This document shows positions 53,286 to 61,278 of a stretch of 64,000 nt of DNA, piece after piece. The position numbers and the translations under genes are program-made. The notes beneath the pieces are model-generated. The model ran no database searches and was not told where the DNA came from. It saw only the letters and a list, made by a program, of their open reading frames with translations. Origin of the DNA: Falsiroseomonas sp046052145 (GTDB lineage: Bacteria; Pseudomonadota; Alphaproteobacteria; Acetobacterales; Acetobacteraceae); NCBI GenBank assembly GCA_046052145.1, contig JBJOMW010000001.1:434001-498000 (forward strand), read 5' to 3'. Every line of letters begins with the position of its first letter. Position 1 is the stretch's first letter.

Positions 53286-54809
53286 ATGAGCATGGACCTT
53301 GCCCTGTCGGTTGCGCGGTCCGGCTTGCGGCTGCTCGACCGGCAGATGGCGCGCACGGCGGACGACATCGCCAATGCCGGCACCGACGGCCATACGCGGA
53401 AGACACTGGAAGGCCAGGCACTCTCGGCCGCGGGCATCGGTATCGGCGTGCGCAGCGGCGTGCCGATGCGCGATGTGGACCTTGCGCTCCAGGCGGCAGC
53501 GGCGCGGGCGGGTGGCGATGCGGCGGCGGGCGAGCTCCGCACGCGGCTTCTCGCCACGGTCGAGGCTGCGCATGGCCGGCCGGGCGATGGCGACAGCCTG
53601 GGCGGCCTGCTCTCGGCACTGCGCGCGCGCCTCGCCACGCTGCGGGAAGCGCCGGAGGATCCGATCCGCCGTGGCGCCGCGCTGCAGGCCGCGCAGGATC
53701 TGGCCACGCGCTTCAACGCCGTCGCGGTCGGGATCGGCGCAGCGCGCCAGCAGGCGCATGACACACTCGCCACCGAGGCCGCCGCGGCCAATGCGGCGCT
53801 GGCGGAGATTGGCGCGCTCAGCTGGTCCATCCGCAACGAGGTGGCGGCCGGGCGCGCCGCCGCCGATCTTGAGGACAAGCGCGACCTGGCGATCGCGCGG
53901 CTGGCGCAGTCGCTCGATATCGGGGTCATCCGCGGCCCGATGGGCGAGGTGACGCTGGTCGCGCGCGGCGGGATCATGCTGCCGCAGGATCGCGCGGCCT
54001 TTTCCATCGCGCCGGCCACTGTCGCGCCCGGCGCTTTCCATGGCGGCGCCGGCGCGCTGCCCGGCCTGATGCTGAACGGGCAGGATGTGACGCGGCTGGT
54101 CGCGGGCGGGCGCCTGGCCGCGGCGGCGGAGCTGCGCGACCTGGCCTTGCCGCGCATGCAGGCGGAGCTCGACCTCTCCGCCGCGCATGCCGCCGCGCGG
54201 CTCGAGGCGCAGGGCCTGCGCCTGTTCACCGATGGCGCCGGTGCGGTGCCGGATGTTACGCAGCCCTATGCGGGCAGCACGATCGTTGGCTTTGCTGGCG
54301 CGATCCGCGTCAACCCCGCGGTGGCCGCGAATGCCGCGCTGCTGCGAGACGGCACGCATGCGGTGACCGCGACACCCGGCGGGCCGAGCGCCTTCACGCC
54401 CAACCCGGCGGGCGGGCCGGCCGGTTTCGGCGTGCTGCTCGACCGCGTGCTCGACTTCGCTTTCGGCGGTGAGGTCGCGGCCGGCCAGGCGCAGCCGCCG
54501 ATCCCCGCCGGCGGCCTGGGGCCGGATGGCACGCTGGTGTCCACCCTGTCGGGCCTGCTGACGCTGGAGGCGCATGCCGGCGCGCTGGTCGCCACGCAAA
54601 CCGCCGCGCGCGCCGCAGCGGAGGAGGGCCGGGGCCGCGCCATTGCGCTGCGTGAAGTGCTCGATACGCGCCTGCAGCAGCGTTCCGGCGTGGATGTGGA
54701 TCGCGAGGTCGCCGCGATGGTGGAGTTGCAGAACGCCTATGCGGTCAATGCCCGCGTCGTCGCCACTGTGCAGGCGATGTGGGATGCCCTGCTCGGCGCG
54801 GTGAGGTGA
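53286..54809 (+). CDS. flgK: Flagellar hook-filament junction protein FlgK
   Basis: A 507-residue junction protein (HAP1). The N-terminal D0 region LALSVARSGLRLLDRQMART then ADDIANAGTDGHTRKT is typical, and the C-terminus is VAAMVELQNAYAVNARVVAT then VQAMWDALL. The middle is Ala-rich. It is on the short side for FlgK (often 450-700). Start ATG 53286 (MSMDLALSV) with AAGGG upstream; a TTG nine bases earlier is less likely. It is three bases from flgL, so the two are cotranscribed. Confidence 0.9.
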   Translation: MSMDLALSVARSGLRLLDRQMARTADDIANAGTDGHTRKTLEGQALSAAGIGIGVRSGVPMRDVDLALQAAAARAGGDAAAGELRTRLLATVEAAHGRPGDGDSLGGLLSALRARLATLREAPEDPIRRGAALQAAQDLATRFNAVAVGIGAARQQAHDTLATEAAAANAALAEIGALSWSIRNEVAAGRAAADLEDKRDLAIARLAQSLDIGVIRGPMGEVTLVARGGIMLPQDRAAFSIAPATVAPGAFHGGAGALPGLMLNGQDVTRLVAGGRLAAAAELRDLALPRMQAELDLSAAHAAARLEAQGLRLFTDGAGAVPDVTQPYAGSTIVGFAGAIRVNPAVAANAALLRDGTHAVTATPGGPSAFTPNPAGGPAGFGVLLDRVLDFAFGGEVAAGQAQPPIPAGGLGPDGTLVSTLSGLLTLEAHAGALVATQTAARAAAEEGRGRAIALREVLDTRLQQRSGVDVDREVAAMVELQNAYAVNARVVATVQAMWDALLGAVR

Positions 54810-54812
54810 CGC

Positions 54813-55859
54813 ATGTCCATCCTGTCCATCATCGGCGGCATGGTCCCCGACCAGACAAGGCTGCGGGAGCGCATCGCAACGCTGACCCGCCAGGTCTCCA
54901 CCGGCGAGGTCGGGCAGACGCATGGCGCGCTGGGCTTCGAGGCGCAGCGCGCGATCGACCTGCGCGGCGACATCGCACGGCGCGAAGCCTATCTGGGCGC
55001 GACGGACACGGCGATGGGGCGCATCGGCAGTGCGCAATCCGTGCTCGGCCGGCTGGAGACGATGGCGCAGCAGACAGCGGCGGAGGCGGCGCGCGCGCGC
55101 ACGCTCGGCGCGGCAGCGGTCGAACAGCTGGCGCTGTCGGCGCGCATCGCGTTGGAGGAAGCGGCGACGCTCATGAATGCGCGGCATGCTGGCGAGTATC
55201 TCTTCGCGGGCAGCAACCTGGCCCTCGCCCCGGTACCGAATGCCGAGGGCATCGCCACGGGCCCAATGGCGGCGGGCATTGCCACGGCGGTTGCTATGCT
55301 CGACCCCGACCCCGCCAATCTCGGCCCCCTGCTGGCGACGACCGCGGCGGTGGCCACCAACCCGGCTTCAACGCCTTTCAACGCCTGGCTGGAAGGCGCG
55401 GGCCTGACCGATCCTCGGCGTGCCGTGGTCGTGGCGGATGGGGAACGCGTCGCCTGGGGTGTGCTGGCGAATCAGGACCAGTCCGGCGAGTCCGCCGGCG
55501 CCTGGGGGCGCGAGATGCTGCGCGGGCTGGCGACGCTGGCAGCGCTGACGCCGGCCTCGGCCGCGCAGGGGGAGGGTTATGACGCGCTGCTGCGCGAGGT
55601 CGGCGGCGCACTGCGCGCTGCCGGTGACGGCATCGCGGCAGAACGCAGCGCACTCGGCGTGCGGGAGCAGCGCGTGATGGCGGTGCGGGAGCGTCACGCG
55701 GACCTGCTGGTGGCGCTCCGCACGCAGCTCGGCCAGGTGGAGGAGGTGGATGTGGCGGAGGTCACCGCGCGGCTGCGCCAGGCGGAGCTGCGCCTGTCGG
55801 CCAGCTACGAGACGACGGGGATGATCTCGCGCCTGTCGTTGGCCGCGCTACTGCGCTGA
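54813..55859 (+). CDS. flgL: Flagellar hook-filament junction protein FlgL
   Basis: A 348-residue flagellin-like junction protein (HAP3). The N-terminal helix is MVPDQTRLRERIATLTRQVS and the family-like GEYLFAGSNLALAPV lies near 127-140. The C-terminal D0 helix is VTARLRQAELRLSASYETTG. It links FlgK to the filament. Starts 3 bases after flgK. Its stop is followed by a 208-bp gap with several short GC hairpins (for example CCCGG-TTAAG-CCGGG) and then flbT. Confidence 0.9.
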   Translation: MSILSIIGGMVPDQTRLRERIATLTRQVSTGEVGQTHGALGFEAQRAIDLRGDIARREAYLGATDTAMGRIGSAQSVLGRLETMAQQTAAEAARARTLGAAAVEQLALSARIALEEAATLMNARHAGEYLFAGSNLALAPVPNAEGIATGPMAAGIATAVAMLDPDPANLGPLLATTAAVATNPASTPFNAWLEGAGLTDPRRAVVVADGERVAWGVLANQDQSGESAGAWGREMLRGLATLAALTPASAAQGEGYDALLREVGGALRAAGDGIAAERSALGVREQRVMAVRERHADLLVALRTQLGQVEEVDVAEVTARLRQAELRLSASYETTGMISRLSLAALLR

Positions 55860-56067
55860 GCGGCGGCGCCTTCAGCCCCGGTTAAGCCGGGCGGGGGCAT
55901 AAGGGCGGCCTGGGCTGGGGCCGCCTGCATCGGCGGCTGCCCGGCATGGTCCCGAGAGACGGGCGCGCGGGTCTCCGCGCGGCGGCGAAGATCGCGCATC
56001 GGCCGGCAGGGGCCGGTTGTCGGCACGGCGGCGAAGGCCCTGCGGGCCGAGAGGTTGGGAGAGGTTG

Positions 56068-56508
56068 ATGTCCACCTTGGTGCTCGAATTGCGCGCCGGT
56101 GACTTGATGGTGGTGAACGGCGCGTCGCTGCGGTTCCGTGGCCGCACGCGGGTGGAGGTCGTGGCGCGCGCGCGCTTCCTGTTCGGCAAGCAGGTGATGG
56201 CGCCGGAGGCAGTGAACACGCCGGCGCGGCGGATCTACTTCGCGCTGCAATGCGCCTATGTCGGGCCGGAGGAGGAGCGCGAGCCGGCGATGGCCGAGGC
56301 GCATCGCCTGGCTGCCGAGTTCCAGGAGGCGACGACCTCCAACATGGCGCGCCAGCTGCTCGATCGCGCGCTGACACTGGCCGAGCAGGATGAGTGGTAC
56401 CAGGCGCTGCGGCTGGTGCGCCATGTGATGCGCCATGAAGCGGCAGTGCTGGGGCTGGATCCTGTGACGGGTCATGCGGTGCCGGTTGCGGCTTCGGCGG
56501 CGGAATAA
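56068..56508 (+). CDS. flbT: Flagellin synthesis regulator FlbT
   Basis: A 146-residue protein of the FlbT family, found in alphaproteobacteria. In Caulobacter FlbT binds the 5' leader of flagellin mRNA and lowers its stability and translation, linking flagellin synthesis to hook completion. The family pattern LELRAGDLMVVNGASLRFRG (about 4-23), ARFLFGKQVMAPEAVNTPAR and RIYFALQCAYVG is clear. Start ATG 56068 follows GGGAGAGGTTG. It is 161 bases upstream of the flagellin gene, so its likely target mRNA begins nearby. Confidence 0.94.
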   Translation: MSTLVLELRAGDLMVVNGASLRFRGRTRVEVVARARFLFGKQVMAPEAVNTPARRIYFALQCAYVGPEEEREPAMAEAHRLAAEFQEATTSNMARQLLDRALTLAEQDEWYQALRLVRHVMRHEAAVLGLDPVTGHAVPVAASAAE

Positions 56509-56669
56509 TGTCGCCGCGCGTTTACGCTTTCTTCATCCTCTGCTGCGAGGATGTTGAGACGGCCCTGCGCGATGCGCGGGCCAGCCGGGCGGCGCTGCCG
56601 CCCCGGCCCCCGTGGAGGGCGGCAAGATGCCCAACCCGCCGCGGAACCCTGTATAGGGAGTAGGGGACG

Positions 56670-57809
56670 ATGTCCTCGATCAACACCAATGTCGCCGCGA
56701 TGGCGGCCATTCGTTCGCTGTCCTCCATCTCGACGGATATGGCCAAGACGCAGGGCCGCATCGAGACCGGCCTGCGGATCGGGCAGGCCAACAACGACCC
56801 GGCGGTGTTTTCCATCGCACAGAACATGCGCGCCGATTTGCGCGGCCTGACGGCGGTGAAGGACAGCCTGGCCTTCGGCAAGGCGACGGTGACCGTGGCG
56901 CGCGACGCGGCCACCAAGATCAGCGACGAGCTGGCGAAGCTGAAGGGCACCGTCACACAGGGCCAGCAGCGCGGCATCCCGAACGCCGAGATCAACAGCC
57001 AGATCAACGAGGCGCTGGCCAATATCAACGCCTATGCGAATACGGCGGACTTCAACGGCGTCAACCTGCTGACCGGCGGCACGAACCTCAACGTGGTCCG
57101 CGACATCACCGGCAACACCACGACGGTGGCGGCGCAGGACCTCACCACCGCCGGGCTGACGCTGACGGGCCTCCAGGTGAATACGGGCTCGACGCGTCTG
57201 ACCTTCGATCAGGACCTGGCTATCGCCGATGGTGACGGCATCTCCGTGACGCGCGGCGGCACCACCCTGGTCTTCGAGTTCAACGATGACGGCGACACAG
57301 CCCTCGACACGGAAGTGTCGGATACGGTGCGGGTGCGGCAGGTGGACATCGATACGGGCAGCGAGTCGCCCCTGGCCATGCTGGGCAAGCTGGTGACGGC
57401 GATGCAGAACGAGGGCATCAACGCCAGCTTCAACAACAATGGCGAAATCATCATCGCCGGCGCCGCCACCGTGGCGCTCGGCGCCAACGGTACGGCGACC
57501 GCCGACGGCATGACATCGGCGACCATCAGCGGCGGCTCCACAGCGATCGCTGCGGTCGAGGCCGCGATCGACACGGTCGGCACGGCGCTGTCGGCCTTCG
57601 GCGCGAAGTTCCAGCAGATCGAGGGTCTGCAGGACTTCACCGCGAAGCTGACCGATTCGATCAAGGAAGGCCTCGGCGCGCTGGTGGATGCCGACCTCGC
57701 CGAGGAATCGGCGCGGCTGACCAGCCTGCAGACGCGCCAGCAGCTGGCCACGCAGTCGCTGTCCATCGCGAACCAGCAGAGCCAGTCGCTGCTCAGCCTG
57801 TTCCGCTGA
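56670..57809 (+). CDS. fliC: Flagellin
   Basis: A 379-residue filament protein. The N-terminal D0/D1 is SSINTNVAAMAAIRSLSSIS then GLRIGQANNDPAVFSIAQNM; the C-terminal D1/D0 is LVDADLAEESARLTSLQTRQ then QSLSIANQQSQSLLSLFR. The variable middle (about 130-290) is Thr/Asp/Gly-rich, less GC-biased than neighbours. It is the only flagellin gene in the window. ATG 56670 follows GGAGTAGGGGACG. The 161-bp leader region has no convincing sigma-54 site; a near miss at about 56568 has wrong spacing. Confidence 0.96.
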   Translation: MSSINTNVAAMAAIRSLSSISTDMAKTQGRIETGLRIGQANNDPAVFSIAQNMRADLRGLTAVKDSLAFGKATVTVARDAATKISDELAKLKGTVTQGQQRGIPNAEINSQINEALANINAYANTADFNGVNLLTGGTNLNVVRDITGNTTTVAAQDLTTAGLTLTGLQVNTGSTRLTFDQDLAIADGDGISVTRGGTTLVFEFNDDGDTALDTEVSDTVRVRQVDIDTGSESPLAMLGKLVTAMQNEGINASFNNNGEIIIAGAATVALGANGTATADGMTSATISGGSTAIAAVEAAIDTVGTALSAFGAKFQQIEGLQDFTAKLTDSIKEGLGALVDADLAEESARLTSLQTRQQLATQSLSIANQQSQSLLSLFR

Positions 57810-57815
57810 TCCAAC

Positions 57816-57846
57816 GCGGCCGGGGCGCGCCACGCGCCCCGGCCGC
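57816..57846 (+). terminator. Hairpin between flagellin and flaF
   Basis: A perfect 13-bp stem GCGGCCGGGGCGC (57816-57828) with its complement (57834-57846), loop GCCAC, six bases past the flagellin stop. Only a short T run follows (CGCTTTCGCC), so it should terminate partially or protect the flagellin mRNA 3' end, leaving lower flaF expression. Confidence 0.65.
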
Positions 57847-57879
57847 CGCTTTCGCCGCTTCTCAGCACGGACCCGCCGC

Positions 57880-58290
57880 ATGACCGTCGCGCGCTACGCC
57901 GCCAGCCAGAACGCCGCCGCCACGCCGCGGGAGATCGAGCTGCGCGCCTTCCGCTACGTCAACGGCCTGCTCGCCGCCGCGGGCGAGGATATGCGCGGCC
58001 GCGCCGTGGCGTTGGAACGCACGCACCGGATGTGGTCGCTCCTGCTCGGCGATCTGCTCTCGCCGGGGAATGCGCTGCCGGCGGAGCTGAAGGGGCGGCT
58101 GGTGTCGCTCGGGCTCTGGGCGCAGCGCGAATCCATGGCGCGCATGGATGACCAGGGCAGCCTGGAGCCGTTGATGGCGCTGCACCGCGACATGATCGCA
58201 GGCCTTGAGGCGCAGGACGGTGCACCCGCCCCGGCCCCCGCCCTCGGCGCCGCACCAGCGCCAAGCGCCTTCGTGGCCAGCACGGCCTGA
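57880..58290 (+). CDS. flaF: Flagellar biosynthesis regulator FlaF
   Basis: A 136-residue FlaF-family protein. In Caulobacter FlaF is needed for flagellin secretion or translation and counteracts FlbT. The family core is TPREIELRAFRYVNGLL, LERTHRMWSLLLGDLLSPGN then ALPAELKGRLVSLGLWA. The C-terminal 25 residues are a Pro/Ala-rich tail. The start of the DUF1217 gene follows one base after its stop. Together, flbT and flaF bracket the flagellin gene. Confidence 0.93.
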   Translation: MTVARYAASQNAAATPREIELRAFRYVNGLLAAAGEDMRGRAVALERTHRMWSLLLGDLLSPGNALPAELKGRLVSLGLWAQRESMARMDDQGSLEPLMALHRDMIAGLEAQDGAPAPAPALGAAPAPSAFVASTA

Positions 58291-58291
58291 C

Positions 58292-59575
58292 ATGCTGCCC
58301 GGCCTCGGCGCCCTCTCGGCGATGGCGGTCTTCGACCGCCAGGGGCAGGCGCTGCAGGACCGCTTCACCGCGCGCCGCGACAACACCGCCGACACCGCAC
58401 GGCTGCGCGCGGAGGCACCGCGCATCGCCGATGCCGAAGCGCTGCTGAAGGATCGGCGCACGCTGCGCCTGGTGCTGGAATCCTTCCAGTTGGAATCCGA
58501 GATCGACAAGCGCGCCCTGCTGCGCCGTGTGCTGACCGAGGATCCGGCGGATCAGCGCAGCACCGCGAACCGCATGACAGACCCGCGCTGGCGCGCGCTG
58601 GCCAACGCCTTCGCGGCAGTGCGCCCGGTGGCGCTGACACCGGCCGAGGTTGCGCGCCAGACGCCCGAACAGCTGCGCGGGCTGCAACTGAACGCCATGG
58701 CCGGGCTCACCGCGCAGCAGGTGCGGGCGCTGAGCGCTGCGCAGCTCGCCGCGCTCGATCCGGCGCAGCTGGCGGCCATCGCGCCCAATGCAATCGGCGC
58801 GCTCGATACGGCCGATGTCACCGCGCTGTCGCCAGGTCAGGTGGCGGCGCTGACACCCGCGCAGCTCGCCCGGCTGGACAGCGCCCGGATCGCTGCGATC
58901 GAGCCGGCGGATCTCGCGGCCGTGCCGCCTGATCGGCTGCGTGCCTTGTCGCCGCCGCAGGTTGCGGCGCTGACCGCGGCGCAGCTGGCCGCGCTGCGCC
59001 CCGCCCAGCTCGGCGCCTTCAGCGCGCAGCAGGCGGCGGCGCTGAGCGCGACGCAGCGCGAGGCGCTCGGCGCCACGGGCCGGACCATCCTGGACCGCGC
59101 GCAGCCCGCGCCGGTGGCCGAGGCTGCAGCGCTGACGCCCCAGCGCCCGCCGCTGGATGACCGCGTGCTGCTCGACCGCATCGTGCAGGGCGCGATGGTC
59201 AACCGCTTCGAGAAGAGCATGGGCGACGCCAATCCCGGCCTGCGGGAGGCGCTGTATTTCCGCCGCATGGCCGGCACGGCGACCTCAGTCAACGCGCTGA
59301 TGGCCGATCGTGTGCTGCTGGAGGTAACGCGCGGCGCACTTGGCCTGCCGCAGCAATTCGGGCTGCTGCCCTTCGAACGCCAGCGCGACATCATCGCGCA
59401 GCGGCTGGATGTCCGCGACCTGCAGGATCCGGCGAAGGTGGCGCGGCTGGCCAGCCGCTACCTGGCGCAGCAGACCGCGTCGTCGGCCGCCGCACCGGCG
59501 CTAGCGCTGTTCCAGGGCGGCGGCGCGGCAGGGCTGGTGGCGTCCATCGGACGCCGCGTCTCGCTCAGCGCCTGA
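58292..59575 (+). CDS. DUF1217 flagellar-cluster protein with octapeptide repeat insert
   Basis: A 427-residue protein of the DUF1217 family, found in alphaproteobacterial flagellar clusters, function unknown. The family-like N-part is LVLESFQLESEIDKRALLRR and DPRWRALANAF (about 60-108); the C-part is VQGAMVNRFEKSMGDANPGL, LREALYFRRMAG and ADRVLLEVTRGALGLP (about 290-390). Between them, residues 116-259 are 18 tandem octapeptides of form (S/T/D)PxQLAAL, which ordinary members do not carry as far as I know. The rest matches normal length. Start ATG 58292 overlaps nothing and is one base from flaF. Confidence 0.82.
   Translation: MLPGLGALSAMAVFDRQGQALQDRFTARRDNTADTARLRAEAPRIADAEALLKDRRTLRLVLESFQLESEIDKRALLRRVLTEDPADQRSTANRMTDPRWRALANAFAAVRPVALTPAEVARQTPEQLRGLQLNAMAGLTAQQVRALSAAQLAALDPAQLAAIAPNAIGALDTADVTALSPGQVAALTPAQLARLDSARIAAIEPADLAAVPPDRLRALSPPQVAALTAAQLAALRPAQLGAFSAQQAAALSATQREALGATGRTILDRAQPAPVAEAAALTPQRPPLDDRVLLDRIVQGAMVNRFEKSMGDANPGLREALYFRRMAGTATSVNALMADRVLLEVTRGALGLPQQFGLLPFERQRDIIAQRLDVRDLQDPAKVARLASRYLAQQTASSAAAPALALFQGGGAAGLVASIGRRVSLSA
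58637..59068 (+). repeat. 18 tandem octapeptide-coding units in the DUF1217 gene
   Basis: Each unit is 24 bp and encodes consensus (S/T/D)(P/A)xQ(L/V/I)AAL; good examples are SAAQLAAL, TPAQLARL, SPPQVAAL, TAAQLAAL. The period is kept without a single break from residue 116 to 259, while DNA units differ at many codon positions, so the array is old or under selection at the protein level. Regular Leu spacing suggests a stacked helical or solenoid structure. Confidence 0.9.
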
Positions 59576-59580
59576 TCAAG

Positions 59581-59865
59581 TTACCGCTGGACGTCGAGCG
59601 CGGGTGGCGCCTCGGCGCCGGTCTCGGCCGTGCCGTCGCGATAGGCCTTGATCTCCTGCGCGGAGGGGATGCTGCGGCTGATCGCGCCGCCATCGTCGCG
59701 GAACTCCAGCACGACGATGTTGAGCGCCGCGTCGATGCGCAGGCGCGGGTTGGGCAGCATCGGCGCGGCCGGGTTGGTGGGCGCGGCGTCGGTGCGGCGC
59801 GGCGTGGTGTCGGGCGCGAGGGCCACGGCGCCGGGGCGCGGCGTGGCGGTAATGTCGCGGATCAT
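59581..59865 (-). CDS. FlaG-like flagellar protein
   Basis: A 94-residue protein. The C-terminal segment LPNPRLRIDAALNIVVLEFR then SRSIPSAQEIKAYR matches the FlaG pattern (NP.LRF..D....V.V.D....V.RQIP..E). The N-terminal 45 residues are Pro/Thr-rich and probably disordered. FlaG proteins affect filament length in several bacteria. It is convergent with the DUF1217 gene (5-bp gap). Start ATG 59865; a longer reading from 59949 adds Arg-rich sequence. Confidence 0.65.
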   Translation of the reverse strand: MIRDITATPRPGAVALAPDTTPRRTDAAPTNPAAPMLPNPRLRIDAALNIVVLEFRDDGGAISRSIPSAQEIKAYRDGTAETGAEAPPALDVQR

Positions 59866-60015
59866 GGCGGACGGATCCGTCTGTGCCGTTCTGGCGTGGC
59901 AGCGCTGGCGGATCGCCAGCCAGCGCATCGAGCGGAGCGTAAGCGACAAGAGTTACGAAAGGCTTAACGTGCGCCGGCGACGACGTCGCGCGGCATCCCC
60001 CCTTTGACGCATCGC

Positions 60016-61119
60016 ATGCGCGGGCCGATGCTGCGGCGCGAGAGACCCGCCTTGCCCTTCAAGCTTCCCTTCGCCCTCCCCGATCCCGTGCCGATGGGCG
60101 CTGTCCTGGTCACCTTGCTGGCCGCGACAGCGGGTGGCGCGCTGTTTTCCTGGCTTGGCGTGCCGCTGGCCTGGATGCTCGGGGCCATGGCCGCGACCGG
60201 GGCGCTGGCCTGGAATGGGCGGGCGCATGTGGTGAAGCCGATGCGGCCGGCGGCGCTGATTCTGCTCGGCCTTGGGCTCGGGCAGACCTTCACGCCGCAG
60301 GTGATGGCCGCGGTCGGGCTGGCGCTGCCCTGGCTGGTGGGCGCGGCGATCCTGTCCATCCTGGTCGGCGTGCTGGTGGCGCGGCTGTTCGCGCGGTGGG
60401 CGGGGACGGATGCCGAGACGGGCTATTACGCCTCGGTCCCCGGCGGCGTCGTGGTGATGGCGGTGCTGGCCCAGCGCGCGGGGGTCTCGGTGCCGACGGT
60501 AACGCTGGTCCACACGATCCGGGTGATGCTGGTGGTCGCGCTGGTGCCGCCGCTGGTCACCTGGTTCGCGCCGCGCGGCGGCGCATCGCTGTTCGTGGCT
60601 GATTGGCCGGCGGTGCAGGGCTGGGGGCTCGCGCTGCTGCTGGCGATGGGGCTTGGCGTGGCGCTGGCGGCGAAGCGGGCGGGGATGGCCAATCCCTGGA
60701 TGCTCGGGCCCTGCGTGATGGTGATCCTGCTATCCTGGTCCGGGCTGCTGCCCTCGGGTGTGCCGGGTTGGATGGTGGATGCGGCGCAGGTCGGCATGGG
60801 GATGGCGCTGGGTCAGCGCATGACGCGGAGCTTCCTGCTATCCTCGCGCCGGTTGGCGCTGGCCTCGGTGGCGATGACGGTGGTGCTGATCGCGGTGATG
60901 GCGGGGATCGGGCTCGCGCTGACCTGGCTCTCGGGCCTGCCGGTGGCGGAAATGATGCTCGCCATGTCGCCGGGCGGGATGCCGGAGATGACGGTGACGG
61001 CGAAGGCGCTGGCGCTCGGCGTGCCGCTGGTGCTGGGCTTCCACATCACGCGGACGCTGCTGTGCAATTTCGCGGTCGCCCCGATCTGGCGCGCGATGGT
61101 CCGGCTGCGGTTGGTCTAG
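60016..61119 (+). CDS. AbrB-family (AmoA-like) integral membrane protein
   Basis: About 367 residues with two repeated membrane modules of the AbrB/DUF4479-style family often labelled ammonia monooxygenase-like. Signatures: GVPLAWMLGAMAATGALAW, AETGYYASVPGGVVVMAVLA then QRAGVSVPTVTLVHTIRVML, and in the second half SGLPVAEMMLAMSPGGMPEM. The name is misleading: it is not the Bacillus AbrB regulator. Likely a transporter or regulator of membrane transport; substrate unknown. The start is uncertain (TTG 60004, ATG 60016 or ATG 60028). A TctC-like gene faces it downstream. Confidence 0.85.
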   Translation: MRGPMLRRERPALPFKLPFALPDPVPMGAVLVTLLAATAGGALFSWLGVPLAWMLGAMAATGALAWNGRAHVVKPMRPAALILLGLGLGQTFTPQVMAAVGLALPWLVGAAILSILVGVLVARLFARWAGTDAETGYYASVPGGVVVMAVLAQRAGVSVPTVTLVHTIRVMLVVALVPPLVTWFAPRGGASLFVADWPAVQGWGLALLLAMGLGVALAAKRAGMANPWMLGPCVMVILLSWSGLLPSGVPGWMVDAAQVGMGMALGQRMTRSFLLSSRRLALASVAMTVVLIAVMAGIGLALTWLSGLPVAEMMLAMSPGGMPEMTVTAKALALGVPLVLGFHITRTLLCNFAVAPIWRAMVRLRLV

Positions 61120-61127
61120 ACGGCCCA

Positions 61128-61275
61128 GCGTGAGGGTTGATGAGGCCGCCACAGGCGGCCCGCGCGGCGACCATCAGCTGGCGTCGGCGCACCATGTCTG
61201 CGGCGCGCAAGCCAAGCGCGCGGAGCGCGCGCCCGGCGCTTGAGGGTCAGAAAAACTCGCCCGGCGCTTGAGGGC
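61128..61275 (-). repeat. Family II palindromic repeat, copy C
   Basis: Read on the minus strand it matches copy B: CCCTCAAGCGCCGGGC, stem GCGCGC-TCC-GCGCGC, TTGGCTTGCGCGCC, then GACATGGTGCGCC and a second hairpin GGGCCGCC-TGT-GGCGGCC. The leading CCCTCAAGCGCCGGGCGA motif is duplicated once (61239-61246 side and 61259-61275), separated by GAGTTTTTCTGA-type sequence. It fills the 159-bp gap between the convergent AbrB and TctC-like genes. Confidence 0.8.
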
Positions 61276-61278
61276 CCA

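Noticed and set aside
56018..56040. CGGCACG before flbT as a -24 element
   Set aside because: No TTGC-like -12 element at the required spacing.
56566..56585. Possible sigma-54 site before flagellin (GGCCCTGCGCGATGC)
   Set aside because: The GG and GC dinucleotides are one base too far apart and the -12 TTGC is missing.
58637..59068. Tandem repeats considered as a CRISPR-like array
   Set aside because: Units are contiguous, in frame, diverged at DNA level and lack spacers; they are protein repeats.
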